Below the pieces are notes generated by a model, which worked only from the letters and a program-made list of their open reading frames with translations, ran no database searches and was not told where the DNA came from. 64,000 nucleotides of DNA from an uncultured bacterium (GTDB lineage Bacteria; Verrucomicrobiota; Lentisphaeria; Victivallales; UBA1829). The DNA lies in the NCBI GenBank assembly GCA_949297765.1, contig CASFTV010000010.1, positions 57,673-121,672 on the forward strand. Direction: 5' to 3'. The translations under genes were made by a program, and so were the position numbers. Of the stretch, positions 46,102 through 55,117 are shown piece after piece; within the stretch, counting starts at the first letter, position 1, and every line of letters starts with the position of its first letter.

Positions 46102-47166
46102 TTACTCCTCCCAGCCCTCGCGCTGCGTGAATCCGACAAGGCGGTAGAGTTTCTCCTTGCAGGGATGAGGACCGAGGATTCCGGCGGTGAAGCCGACTGT
46201 CAGATGTTTGCTCCGGTCCGCCAGTGCGTCGGAGCCGCCGTAGCCGCCGTGACCGAACACTTCGCCGATGTCGCGGACCGATCCGCTGAGCGCGTAGCCG
46301 TTTCCGAAGCAGTCCCAGTTTTTCTTTTTCAGAGGTTCCTTTTCCGGACGGCGCAGCGTGGTTGCGTCGATCAGCATCGCGCGGGAGAAGTAGCGCTCCT
46401 TCAGAATTTCGTCATAGAACTGCGCGAGCGCATGGGCCGAGGCGAATCCGTTGAATCCCGGCAGCGCGGCCCGGCGGATGCAGGGCTGGCGCATCAGATC
46501 GTCCAGAGGATCGCAGATTGAGATCGAATGACTCTTCGGTTCGCCCGGAGCCAGACGGAATTCCGCGGCTCTCCGTTCGGTTTCATCGGTCATCCCGAAG
46601 ATGAGATCGTTGATTCCGGCCGGTTCGAACAGTTCCCGCTTCACATAGTCGCGGAAGGTCTTTCCCGTGAGACGCCGGATCATTTCCGCCGTGACCCAGC
46701 CGTAGGTCAGCGACTGATAACGTGTCCGCGTTCCCGGAATCCAGTCGGGCGCGGAGTTCTCGATCACATGGAGCATGCTTTCCCAGTTCGCGACAAATTC
46801 ATAGCTTGTCTGTTCCGGAAATCTCTGGTGCAGTCCCGACGTGTGGTTGAGAAAATGAAGAAGCCGTGTGGTCTCCTTTCCGTTGACGGCGAATTCCGGC
46901 CAGATTTCCCGGACCGGGGTGTCCGCCGAGACCGCCCCCTGTTCGATCAGCCGGTTCAGCGCGGTCGCCGGAATCCCTTTGCTTGTGGAGTAGATCGGAA
47001 ACAGCGTATGCCTGTCGATTCCGCGCGTCCGTTCGAAATCCTGCCAGCCCGCCCACACGTCCACGATGCACTCGCCATCCCGGAATGCGCAGAACTGAAC
47101 GCTGTTTTCACTTCCGTCGGCGACGGCGGCATCCACAATCCGCTGCGCCTCTTTCTGAAGATCCAT
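46102..47166 (-). CDS. Class C beta-lactamase-like serine hydrolase
   Basis: This 354-residue protein has the SxxK active site (FPIYSTSKGIPATALNRL), a second motif in RYQSLTYGWVTAEMI in place of YxN, and GHGGYGGSDALAD in place of KTG. These are the hallmarks of the beta-lactamase/EstB esterase family. No signal peptide is seen, so it is probably a cytoplasmic esterase rather than a lactamase. GGGAG precedes the ATG. It leads into the TauE transporter. Confidence 0.87.
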   Translation of the reverse strand: MDLQKEAQRIVDAAVADGSENSVQFCAFRDGECIVDVWAGWQDFERTRGIDRHTLFPIYSTSKGIPATALNRLIEQGAVSADTPVREIWPEFAVNGKETTRLLHFLNHTSGLHQRFPEQTSYEFVANWESMLHVIENSAPDWIPGTRTRYQSLTYGWVTAEMIRRLTGKTFRDYVKRELFEPAGINDLIFGMTDETERRAAEFRLAPGEPKSHSISICDPLDDLMRQPCIRRAALPGFNGFASAHALAQFYDEILKERYFSRAMLIDATTLRRPEKEPLKKKNWDCFGNGYALSGSVRDIGEVFGHGGYGGSDALADRSKHLTVGFTAGILGPHPCKEKLYRLVGFTQREGWEE

Positions 47167-47232
47167 CTTTCTTCTCCCTGCATGCCTCGTCTTCCGGCGG
47201 AAAAGAATTTTTCCCGCGCGGGAGAACGATGG

Positions 47233-48093
47233 TTATTTTCCCGTTTTCCCGTTTTTCTCCCGCTCTTTGAGCGCGGCCTTGATATGGTTGTCGATCACGG
47301 CGATGCCCGGCGTCACGACACTGCCATGATGGAAGGTGTCGAACGCATGGCAGCGGGCGTCCTGCTTCCCGAAATTCCGGCGGAGACGGGCCGCGAGCAG
47401 AAGATTCTCCTCCACGCGCGCCGGCCATTCGATGCGGCTGTCGCCGACAAGCAGAATCATCGGCGGAGCCTCCCGCGATGCGTTTGCGATCGGTGCATAT
47501 TCATCCAGAAGAATCGACGGCGTGGCGGGATCTTTTTTCCTCCGCTCGTTGAGAATCTGGAAATGGGTTGTCATCTGTCCGGAGATCGGAAGAACGCCCG
47601 CAAGCTGTTTCGGATCGGCGCCGAAACAATTCAGATACTTCGGCGCGAGCGCTGTCATTGCGCTCAGATAACCGCCCGCGGAATGCCCGGAAACATAGAC
47701 CATTTCCGGATCGCCCCCGTATTCCCGGATGTGCTTCAGAACCCATGCGACCGCGGCGGCCGCGTCATAAAGATAATCGGGACACTCCGCGCCTTTTCCC
47801 GAAAGACGGTAGTTCACCGTCGCAACGGCGATGCTCTTCCGGTCGATTCCGCCCGGATAATGCTTGTTTCCCGCGGTCAGTCCGCCGCCGTGGAACCAGA
47901 CCAGCGTCGGAAATTTCTGTTTTCCCTCCGGGGTGTAAAGATCCAGTTTGCATCTCTCCTTCAGATACTCCCGGTTCCCCGTCTGCGGAAATCCCGGATC
48001 GTAGTACGGAAGATCCTTCCATTCCCCTGCCGTCAGAACGCCCGCCGCGGTCAGAACCGCCGCCGTCAGAAACCATTTCCATGCTTTTTTCAT
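47233..48093 (-). CDS. Secreted alpha/beta-hydrolase esterase
   Basis: From ATG 48093 the protein starts with a signal peptide (WFLTAAVLTAAGVLTAG), then shows the hormone-sensitive lipase-type oxyanion motif (LVWFHGGGLTAGNKHYPGG) and nucleophile elbow (VYVSGHSAGGYLSAM). The later DSRIEWPARVEEN and FDTFHHGSV supply Asp and His. It is probably a periplasmic carbohydrate esterase. AGGGAATTC precedes this start; an upstream in-frame codon in the operator region is unlikely. It is divergent from a GntR/FCD regulator that likely controls it. Confidence 0.87.
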   Translation of the reverse strand: MKKAWKWFLTAAVLTAAGVLTAGEWKDLPYYDPGFPQTGNREYLKERCKLDLYTPEGKQKFPTLVWFHGGGLTAGNKHYPGGIDRKSIAVATVNYRLSGKGAECPDYLYDAAAAVAWVLKHIREYGGDPEMVYVSGHSAGGYLSAMTALAPKYLNCFGADPKQLAGVLPISGQMTTHFQILNERRKKDPATPSILLDEYAPIANASREAPPMILLVGDSRIEWPARVEENLLLAARLRRNFGKQDARCHAFDTFHHGSVVTPGIAVIDNHIKAALKEREKNGKTGK

Positions 48094-48128
48094 AGAATTC
48101 CCTTTTGTAATTTCAAAAAAACGGATTA

Positions 48129-48155
48129 TTGTATACAATATACAGTATATTGTAT
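48129..48155. promoter_or_regulatory. Overlapping palindromic operator between esterase and FCD regulator
   Basis: ATACAATATAC (48133-48143) and GTATATTGTAT (48145-48155) are exact inverted repeats around one central base. A second palindrome, TTGTATACAA (48129-48138), overlaps the first. The half-site TTGTAT/ATACAA fits FadR/FCD-type GntR operators, which are AT-rich two-fold sites. It lies 25 bases before the regulator ATG and covers the promoters of both divergent genes. Confidence 0.7.
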
Positions 48156-48180
48156 TTAAAACAAGAGGAGCCGCGCGGAA

Positions 48181-48789
48181 ATGCTGAAAAAAATCAATCT
48201 TTCGGATCAGGCCTACGACGAACTGGTGAACCGGATTGTGTCAGGGGCATTCCCGGCGGGGGTGACGCTTCAGGAGGAGAAGCTGTCGGCCGAATTCGGC
48301 ATCAGCCGGACTCCGGTCCGGGAAGCGCTTCAGCGCCTTGCCGCGGAAGGACTTGTGGAACAGCTGCCCCGCCGCGGATACCGCGTCTCCCTCCCGGAGG
48401 ACGAGGCGCTCGACGAACTCTACGAATGCCGCGCCGGACTGGAGCTGATGGCTCTGAAACTCGCTCTTCCCGAAATTCCCGGACAGGAGATCGCCGCCCT
48501 CAAGAAGAAATTGAAATCCGCCGCCGGGAAACAGAGTGTCTCCCTCTCGCTGGAAGCCGATTCCGAGATGCATTCCCTGATTATGGAATACAGCGGAAAC
48601 CGTTATCTGGCCTCGCTGATTCAGCAGTTCATGCGGAAGACCGCACCCTTCCGTTCCTACCGGAATCAGGAACATCCCGAGGCGGGGGCGGAGGAGCGGA
48701 TCCGGATTCTGGAGGCGATCGGCCGGCGCGATCTCGAAACCGCCTCCGCTCTCCTGAAAGAACATATCCTTCAGGGAAAACAGCGTTGA
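48181..48789 (+). CDS. GntR-family transcriptional regulator with FCD effector domain
   Basis: The 202-residue protein has a winged helix (GAFPAGVTLQEEKLSAEFGISRTPVREALQRLAAEGLVEQLPRRGYRVS) and an FCD domain of metal-binding type (ECRAGLELMALKLAL, DSEMHSLIMEYSGNRYLASLIQQF, HPEAGAEERIRILEAIGRRD). The FCD metal His residues are partly present. It probably represses the divergent esterase and itself through the palindromes at 48129-48155. RBS: AAGAGGAG about ten bases upstream. Confidence 0.9.
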   Translation: MLKKINLSDQAYDELVNRIVSGAFPAGVTLQEEKLSAEFGISRTPVREALQRLAAEGLVEQLPRRGYRVSLPEDEALDELYECRAGLELMALKLALPEIPGQEIAALKKKLKSAAGKQSVSLSLEADSEMHSLIMEYSGNRYLASLIQQFMRKTAPFRSYRNQEHPEAGAEERIRILEAIGRRDLETASALLKEHILQGKQR

Positions 48790-48841
48790 ATTCCGTCCGG
48801 AATGCGTGCGGCGGAGCGGGACGGAGGGGAGGGAAAACGGA

Positions 48842-49720
48842 TTATTTCCCGCCCCAGTTCTTGTAGATCATCCATTCATCGCGCAGCTCTTTGCCGCGGG
48901 CGAACTCCCGTTCGAATCCGTCGAAGTCGCCGGATCGGATCTGTTCCGCCATCGCGTTGAACTGTTCGGAGAAGGTGCGCAGCGCCGCGACGACTGCGGG
49001 CGTGTTGTGTTCGATGATTTCCCGCCACATCTGCGGAGAGCTGGAGGCAATGCGGGAGGTGTCCCGGAATCCCGTTGCCGAACCGGAAAAACGGAGAAGT
49101 TTCCGGGCGGGGGAATCCACATCCAGCGTACTCAGAGTCAGCGCGCTGGCCACAACGTGGGTCAGATGGCTTGTATGTGCCACGAGATCGTCGTGGACCG
49201 CCGCATCGATGCGCGTGGTCCTGGTCCCGATCGACCGCCAGAGCTTCTCCACTTCCGCAATATCCTTCTCCTCCGCGTTCCGGGGCGGAACGATGAAGAC
49301 GTCGGCATTGGCGTAGAGCGTTGCAAATCCGTTCTCCGGCCCCGTTTTTTCCGTGCCCGCCATCGGATGCCCTCCGACGTACCGGGCATTCACGGAGAGC
49401 GCCGCTTCCTCAATGACCGTTTTGACGCTCCCGATGTCCGTCAGGATCGCGCCCGGCTTCATCCGGTGCGAATGGAGTTTCGTGTATTCGATGATCTGCG
49501 GGATCGGCACGCAGAGAATCAGGATGTCGGCGTCGGAAAACGCCTCTTCGAGCGTGTTGTATCCATGGTCGATCACATCGTTCTCGAGCGCCCATGCGGT
49601 GACGGCGGGCCGCCGGGTCCATCCGCTTCTCCGGTATCCGCTGTTCCGCAGCGCCATTCCAAGCGAGGAGCCGAGCAGTCCGATCCCGATGATCGCCGCG
49701 TTTTTCCCCGCTGTGTTCAT
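48842..49720 (-). CDS. tyrA: Prephenate dehydrogenase
   Basis: This enzyme of tyrosine synthesis oxidatively decarboxylates prephenate. The 292-residue protein has an NAD-binding GIGLLGSSLGMAL, LCVPIPQIIEYTKLHSHRMKPGAILTDIGSVK, the HPMAGTEKTGPENG substrate motif, and AVHDDLVAHTSHLTHVVASAL with the catalytic-type histidine. It overlaps the pyrF stop by four bases (ATGA), so it is the last gene of a five-gene minus-strand cluster. Confidence 0.93.
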   Translation of the reverse strand: MNTAGKNAAIIGIGLLGSSLGMALRNSGYRRSGWTRRPAVTAWALENDVIDHGYNTLEEAFSDADILILCVPIPQIIEYTKLHSHRMKPGAILTDIGSVKTVIEEAALSVNARYVGGHPMAGTEKTGPENGFATLYANADVFIVPPRNAEEKDIAEVEKLWRSIGTRTTRIDAAVHDDLVAHTSHLTHVVASALTLSTLDVDSPARKLLRFSGSATGFRDTSRIASSSPQMWREIIEHNTPAVVAALRTFSEQFNAMAEQIRSGDFDGFEREFARGKELRDEWMIYKNWGGK

Positions 49721-50538
49721 GAGGGACGGCAGCGGTTGATCGCGTCGCGGAGCGTGAGGGCCGCCTGACGTGCCGCTTCCGCGAAGTCTTCGCCGGAGGA
49801 GGCGTAAATGATTCCGCGCGACGAATTGATGATGAGGCCCGTTCCGCTGGCGGTCAGGCCGTTCTTCATGACCTTTTCAAGATCTCCTCCCTGTGCGCCG
49901 ATGCCGGGGACAAGGAGCGGCGTGTCGCCGACGATTCTGCGGATCTCTCCCAGTTCCTCCGGGAAGGTCGCACCCGCCACGAGCAGCGTGTTGCCGTTGT
50001 AGTTCCACGGACCGGCGATCAGAGAAGCCACATGCTTGTAGAGTTCGATTCCTTCGGCGGTCTTGATCTCCTGAATCTCCTTCGCTCCCGCGTTGGAGGT
50101 CCGGCAGAGGACCACGACGCCCTTGTCCGTCCGGTCGAGAAACGGTTTGATCGCGTCCATGCCCATGTAGGGGTTTACGGTGACGGCGTCCGCCTGATAG
50201 CGGTCGAAGGCTTCCCGCGCATACATTCCGGTGGTTGCGCCGATGTCCGCCCGCTTTGCGTCGAGAATGACCGGGATCTCCGGGTGCTTCTCCTTCAGAT
50301 ACCGCATGGTCAGAAGAAGATCCTCGTCGGCGGACTGTCCCGCGTAGTAGGCAATCTGCGGCTTGTAGCAGCACACCAGATCCGCCGTGGCGTCGATCAG
50401 CGCTTTGTTGAATTCGAAAATCGCATGTCCCCGTCCGCGGAGGATTTCCGGGAGTTTCCGGAGGTCGGGATCAAGTCCCACGCAGACCAGCGAACCGGAA
50501 GTCCGCCAGGCGTTTTCCAGCATGTCCATGAATTTCAT
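49717..50538 (-). CDS. pyrF: Orotidine 5'-phosphate decarboxylase (type 2)
   Basis: The final step of UMP synthesis. From ATG 50538 (MKFMDMLENAWRTSGSLVCVGLDPD) the 273-residue protein matches the longer class typified by the Mycobacterium enzyme: PVILDAKRADIGATTGMYAREAFDRYQADAVTVNPYMGMDAI carries the catalytic Lys-Asp cluster, with LLVPGIGAQGGDLEKVM near the C-terminus. AAGGGAG precedes this start, and the longer frame would overlap the upstream methyltransferase gene. Confidence 0.94.
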   Translation of the reverse strand: MKFMDMLENAWRTSGSLVCVGLDPDLRKLPEILRGRGHAIFEFNKALIDATADLVCCYKPQIAYYAGQSADEDLLLTMRYLKEKHPEIPVILDAKRADIGATTGMYAREAFDRYQADAVTVNPYMGMDAIKPFLDRTDKGVVVLCRTSNAGAKEIQEIKTAEGIELYKHVASLIAGPWNYNGNTLLVAGATFPEELGEIRRIVGDTPLLVPGIGAQGGDLEKVMKNGLTASGTGLIINSSRGIIYASSGEDFAEAARQAALTLRDAINRCRPS

Positions 50539-50573
50539 CGTATCGTCTCCCTTTTTATAATGAGAATGATTTC

Positions 50574-51770
50574 TTACAGTGTCCCGAGTTTGATTCCTGC
50601 AATCCCTTTCAGATAGCGGCTTTCCGGAAAATTCGCCGCCACTGGATGGTCCGGTCCCTGACTGAGACGGCCGGTGATTCGGAAATCCGCATCCGCGTCG
50701 CACGCCGCCGAGTCAATCACTTTGTCGAACAGCGGCTCCTCCATCGCTCCGGAGCAGGAGAAGGTAAACAGCTTTCCGCCCGGAGAGAGAAGTTTCAGCG
50801 CAAGAAGATTGATGTCCTTGTAGGCGCGTGCCGCCTTCGGCAGCCGGGCGGCGGTCTCCGCAAACTTCGGCGGATCCAGAACGATCAGGTCAAATGTCTT
50901 CCCCCGGTCGCGGCACTGACGCAGAAACTGAAACACATCCGCCTCCTGCGTCTCGAACCGCTCCGGCGGAATGCCGTTGAGTCCGGCATTTTCCTGTGCA
51001 AGCTCCAGCGCGGCGGCAGAGGAGTCCACATTCAGAACATGTTCCGCTCCTCCGTGAATCGCCGCAAGCCCGAATCCTCCGGTATAGCAGAAGCAGTTCA
51101 GCACATTCCGCGCTCCCGCCGCCGCTTCCGCCACAGCCCGGCGGCTGCAGCGCTGATCCAGATAAAAACCGGTTTTGTGTCCCGTGCGCGGATTCATCCG
51201 GAATCGGACCCCGTTTTCCGTGAAGTCGATGGTTTCGGGAAGCTCCTCTCCTCCGAGCGGGCCGGTCCGCGGTTCGAGTCCCTCTTTGATCCGGGAGTCG
51301 AGATCGGAGCGTTCGTATGCGCCCTTTGCATAGCGCAGAACGGCGGCGGTCAACTCCGCCCGGTGAAACTCCGCTCCTGCGGAACTCAGCTGGCAGACCG
51401 CATAATCGCCATAGAGATCCACCGTTACGCCGGGCAGTCCGTCGGATTCCGCGTGGATGAGCCGGCAGGCGTCCGGCAGCGTTCCGCCGAAGACCGCTTT
51501 GCGCAGTTCAAACGCCCGCTGAAATCTCCGTTCGAAAAACGAGGCGTCGACCGCCTCGTTCTCCTGGAATGTCCAGACGCGCGCGGCCAGCTGCGATTCC
51601 GGAGAGAACGCTCCCCTCGCAAGGAAACGGCGCTTTGCGTCGCGAATGACAATCTCTCCCCCTTTGTCCGTGTCGCCGCGGACCTCTGCCACCGCTCCCG
51701 AAAAAATCCACGGATGGCGGCGCAGAAGGGATTTTTCCCGGCCTTCCTTGAGAATGAGTTCCGCTGCCAT
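50574..51770 (-). CDS. rlmI: RlmI-like class I rRNA large-subunit methyltransferase (PUA + Rossmann)
   Basis: This 398-residue protein has an N-terminal PUA domain (KSLLRRHPWIFSGAV), the NFCY-like region FCYTGGFGLAAIHGGAEHVLNVDSSAAALELAQENAGLNG with the SAM-binding loop, and the catalytic motif LIVLDPPKFA and FSCSGAM, as in E. coli RlmI, which methylates C1962 of 23S rRNA. The assignment to RlmI itself rather than a sister family is inference. Its start overlaps the nuclease stop (ATGA). Confidence 0.9.
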   Translation of the reverse strand: MAAELILKEGREKSLLRRHPWIFSGAVAEVRGDTDKGGEIVIRDAKRRFLARGAFSPESQLAARVWTFQENEAVDASFFERRFQRAFELRKAVFGGTLPDACRLIHAESDGLPGVTVDLYGDYAVCQLSSAGAEFHRAELTAAVLRYAKGAYERSDLDSRIKEGLEPRTGPLGGEELPETIDFTENGVRFRMNPRTGHKTGFYLDQRCSRRAVAEAAAGARNVLNCFCYTGGFGLAAIHGGAEHVLNVDSSAAALELAQENAGLNGIPPERFETQEADVFQFLRQCRDRGKTFDLIVLDPPKFAETAARLPKAARAYKDINLLALKLLSPGGKLFTFSCSGAMEEPLFDKVIDSAACDADADFRITGRLSQGPDHPVAANFPESRYLKGIAGIKLGTL

Positions 51771-52747
51771 CAGAAGAGATCCATCTGGGTCATGGTGTCC
51801 GCCGGTTCGGATGCCGCCGGTCCGGGCGCCGGATGAAAGGAGAAGAGGGATTCCTCTTCCTCCGCCGGTTGTCCGGAATTCCCCGCGAGTTTGTCGATCT
51901 CTTTCCGAATGCTTTTGAGCGACATTCGATCGGCTATTTCCCGGATTGCGTCAAAATCGGGTTCCGCGCGGCGGAGATTTTCTGCGTTCCAGACCGTTCC
52001 CGCGGGCGGATTCCGGTCCAGCAGAACCAGTTTTCTGTTCCGTTCAAAGCGTTCCGCCGCTCCGGCCAGTTTGTTCCGGAGCGACTCCCGCGCGACCTCG
52101 TCAAGACGGGCGAACATCTGTTCCGCCGAACCGAACTGATTCAGCAGGGAGGCGGCGGTTTTCGGTCCGACCCCCTCCACTCCGGGAATATTGTCGGACG
52201 CATCTCCGACGAGCGCCAGATAATCGGCCAGCTGCGCCGGTTCCACGCCGAATTTCTCCCGGACTTCCTCCACTCCGCGCCGAATCACATCGCCGGCCGG
52301 ATTCGGAACGAGCATGATGACCCGTTCGTCGATGATCTGGGAGATGTCCTTGTCTCCGGAGAAGATTTGGATCTCGTTCTGCGGGAACGCCGCCGCGATC
52401 GACGCGATCAGGTCGTCGGCTTCACAGTTGTCGTGTTCCACCAGACTCCAGCCGAACGCCCGGACCAGATCGCGGATCACCGGGATCTGGAGTCGGAGAT
52501 CCTCCGGCATCGGCGGCCGGTTTGCCTTGTAATCCGGCGCCAGCTCCATCCGGAACGCGGGGCGGCCTTTGTCGAACACGAACGCTCCGCGGTCCGACGG
52601 ATGTTCCCTGTGCAGTTTAAGCAGGAATTTTGCCATGGCGAACACGGCGTTCGTCGGGACTCCGTCGGGCGTCGAAAGATACCGCACCGCGTGGTAGCCC
52701 CGGTAGATCTGCGCGTAGGAGTCCACCAGCAGAATCGGAGAATCCAT
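51770..52747 (-). CDS. Stand-alone 5'-3' exonuclease/flap endonuclease (Pol I 5'-nuclease type)
   Basis: The 325-residue protein is a free-standing 5'-nuclease: VDSYAQIYRGYHAVRYLSTPDGVPTNA, EHDNCEADDLIASIAAAFPQNEIQIFSGDKDISQIIDE, and the H3TH motif DASDNIPGVEGVGPKTAASLLNQFG. The acidic metal residues look intact. It removes RNA primers or flaps, or acts with a shorter Pol I. The protein ends QMDLF, a match to the beta-clamp binding pentapeptide, after a low-complexity linker. It lies between gpmI (gap 5 bases) and the methyltransferase (overlap). Confidence 0.9.
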   Translation of the reverse strand: MDSPILLVDSYAQIYRGYHAVRYLSTPDGVPTNAVFAMAKFLLKLHREHPSDRGAFVFDKGRPAFRMELAPDYKANRPPMPEDLRLQIPVIRDLVRAFGWSLVEHDNCEADDLIASIAAAFPQNEIQIFSGDKDISQIIDERVIMLVPNPAGDVIRRGVEEVREKFGVEPAQLADYLALVGDASDNIPGVEGVGPKTAASLLNQFGSAEQMFARLDEVARESLRNKLAGAAERFERNRKLVLLDRNPPAGTVWNAENLRRAEPDFDAIREIADRMSLKSIRKEIDKLAGNSGQPAEEEESLFSFHPAPGPAASEPADTMTQMDLF

Positions 52748-52752
52748 TGTCC

Positions 52753-54399
52753 TCAGTTCCAGTTGAGTACGGATTTGTCGTATTCCGCAGGCGGGAGGAA
52801 GCCGAGCAGTTCCGCGCAGGTGCCTGCAATGGAACTGATGCCCAGACCTTTCCGGAGCTCTTTGGAATACTCGCCTTTCCCGCAGGGATCGAACACCATG
52901 CAGGGAACCGGATTGAGCGAATGACTGGTCTTCCGGCGCGGTTCGCCGTTTTTGTCGAGTTTCACGGCGCCGGTTTTGTCATGTTCATACATGTCGTCGG
53001 CGTTGCCGTGGTCGGCGGTGATGACCATGATGCCGCCCGCTTTCTCCACTGCCTCGCAGAGACGCTGGAGACAGAGATCCAGCGCGCCCATCGAAACCTG
53101 AACCGCCTGATAGTTGCCCGTATGGCCGACCATGTCGCCGTTCGGGTAGTTGAGACGGATGAAATCATACTTCCCGGATTCGATCGCGGCAATGACGGCG
53201 TCGGTGATCTCGGCGCACTGCATCCACGGACGCTGCTCGAACGGAATGCGGTCGGACGGAATTTCCTGATAGGTCTCCAGCGCATCGCTGAATTTGCCGG
53301 AACGGTTTCCGTTGAAGAAGTAGGTGACGTGGCCGTATTTCTGGGTTTCGCTGATCGCAAACTGGCGGACGCCGCTGCCGCAGAGGTACTCGCCGAGCGT
53401 GTCGCTGATCTCCGGCGGATTGACCAGATAGTTGTTCGGAATGTGGAGGTCGCCGTCGTATTCCATCATGCCGGCGTAGAAGACCTTCGGATTCGGGTTC
53501 CGCTCGAATTTGTCGAACGCGGGATCGTCGAAGGCTTCGCTGATTTCGATGGCGCGGTCGCCGCGGAAATTGAAGTAGATCACCGCGTCGCCGTCCTTCA
53601 CGGGGCCGAGCGGATCGGTTCCGTTGTCGGAGATGACGAACGGCGGAAGATCCTGGTCGATGGCTTTGGTTTCCGCACGCAGGGTCTCAACGGCTTCCTG
53701 CGCGGATTTGAAGAAGCGTCCTTTTCCGGCGACATGGGTTTCCCAGCCCTTGCGGACCATGTCCCAGTTTGCGCCGTAGCGGTCCATCGTGATGTTCATG
53801 CGTCCGCCGCCGGAGGCGATCCGGTAGTCGAATCCTCTGGCGTTGATCTCTTTCAGATACTCCTCAAACGGGAGAATGTAGTCGAGCGCGGAGGTCTCGG
53901 GCACATCGCGGCCGTCGAGCAGAATGTGGAAGCGGATTTTCCGGACTCCCTCTTTCTCCGCTTCGGCAACCATTCCCTTCAGGTGGTCGATATGGCTGTG
54001 CACATTTCCATCCGAGAAGAGGCCGATGAAGTGCAGTGTTCCGCCCTTTTTCGCCTCCTCCATCGCTTTTTTCCACGCGGCTCCCTCGAACATTTTTCCG
54101 GAGGTGATGGCCTCGGAAACCAGTTTGGCTCCCTGGGCGAAGACGCGGCCGGCGCCCATCGCGTTGTGGCCAACCTCGGAGTTGCCCATGTCGGCGTCGG
54201 ACGGCAGGCCGACCGCGGTCCCGTGGGCTTTCAGTTCCGTGTACGGAATGGTTTTCATCAGCCTATGGAGGAACGGGGAGGGGGAGTCGAGTACGGCGTC
54301 GCCCTCCTTGTATTTTCCGATGCCGACTCCGTCCATGATGGTGAGGACGACCGGTCCTTTTCTTCCCTGAAATTTCGGATTGCGCTGTAACGGCTGCAT
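52753..54399 (-). CDS. gpmI: 2,3-bisphosphoglycerate-independent phosphoglycerate mutase
   Basis: From ATG 54399 (MQPLQRNPKFQGRKGPVVLTIMDGVGIG) the 548-residue enzyme interconverts 3- and 2-phosphoglycerate. It shows LPSDADMGNSEVGHNAMGAG with the catalytic serine, HIDHLKGMVAEAEKEGVRKIRFHILLDGRDVPETS, NFRGDRAIEISEAF, and YPNGDMVGHTGNYQA ... VITADHGNADDMY with the second metal site. GGAGATTC precedes the ATG; a longer frame adds a non-homologous stretch. It appears to head the gpmI-nuclease-rlmI-pyrF-tyrA cluster. Confidence 0.95.
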   Translation of the reverse strand: MQPLQRNPKFQGRKGPVVLTIMDGVGIGKYKEGDAVLDSPSPFLHRLMKTIPYTELKAHGTAVGLPSDADMGNSEVGHNAMGAGRVFAQGAKLVSEAITSGKMFEGAAWKKAMEEAKKGGTLHFIGLFSDGNVHSHIDHLKGMVAEAEKEGVRKIRFHILLDGRDVPETSALDYILPFEEYLKEINARGFDYRIASGGGRMNITMDRYGANWDMVRKGWETHVAGKGRFFKSAQEAVETLRAETKAIDQDLPPFVISDNGTDPLGPVKDGDAVIYFNFRGDRAIEISEAFDDPAFDKFERNPNPKVFYAGMMEYDGDLHIPNNYLVNPPEISDTLGEYLCGSGVRQFAISETQKYGHVTYFFNGNRSGKFSDALETYQEIPSDRIPFEQRPWMQCAEITDAVIAAIESGKYDFIRLNYPNGDMVGHTGNYQAVQVSMGALDLCLQRLCEAVEKAGGIMVITADHGNADDMYEHDKTGAVKLDKNGEPRRKTSHSLNPVPCMVFDPCGKGEYSKELRKGLGISSIAGTCAELLGFLPPAEYDKSVLNWN

Positions 54400-54517
54400 A
54401 AGTGAATCTCCATGTGTTTGGTTTTCTGATACGGGAAATGTACACCCGGAACAGCGATTTTTCAATCGGGAAACGGCACCTTTTTCGGAAATCCGGGCTC
54501 TTCGGCGGAGTGGAAGG

Positions 54518-55117
54518 TCAGATCAGGAACAGCAGATAACTTGCGACAGCCGAGCCGAGCAGCAGCCAGACCGGACTGACCTTCCATTTCAGCGACAGAA
54601 CCAGCACCGCGGCGAAGATCACACACCCCTGCCAGCAGAGTCCGAAATGCTCTCCCTTTGTCCAGAGAGTCCGCAGGGGCGCGGTGAAGACGGAGGTCTC
54701 GGCAAAGAAGATCACCGCCGCCGCGATCAGTCCGAGCGTCGCCGGACGGATGCCCGAAAGAAGCGCCTTTACGACCGGATTGTCCTTGAAGATCTGCATG
54801 AAATAGGCGATCAGCGTCACGACGATCAGAGACGGCGTCATCACTCCGAGCGTCCCGATTACTCCTCCGAGCGCTCCGCCGCCGATTCCGCCGAGTGTGC
54901 GCAGTCCGCACTGATACCCGATGTACGTTGCCGCGTTCAGCCCGACCGGTCCCGGCGTCACCTGCGCCAGCGCAACAAAGTTCGCAAATTCCGCATTCGT
55001 CATGAAATGCCAGTTGTTGACCAGCTCCACCTGGAACAGCGGAATCATCGCATAGCCTCCGCCGAACGTGAAAAGGCCGATCTTCGCAAACAGGAAATAC
55101 ATCTGGAGAAGATTCAT
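54518..55117 (-). CDS. Chromate transporter family protein, second half
   Basis: The 199-residue protein is one half of a split CHR transporter (FAKIGLFTFGGGYAMIPLFQVELVN, FVALAQVTPGPVGLNAATYIGYQ, with PGP and GGG motifs and about five hydrophobic helices). It overlaps its sister gene by four bases (55114-55117). Together they should form a membrane heterodimer; chromate export is the known role of the family, but the natural substrate in such anaerobes is unclear. Confidence 0.88.
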   Translation of the reverse strand: MNLLQMYFLFAKIGLFTFGGGYAMIPLFQVELVNNWHFMTNAEFANFVALAQVTPGPVGLNAATYIGYQCGLRTLGGIGGGALGGVIGTLGVMTPSLIVVTLIAYFMQIFKDNPVVKALLSGIRPATLGLIAAAVIFFAETSVFTAPLRTLWTKGEHFGLCWQGCVIFAAVLVLSLKWKVSPVWLLLGSAVASYLLFLI

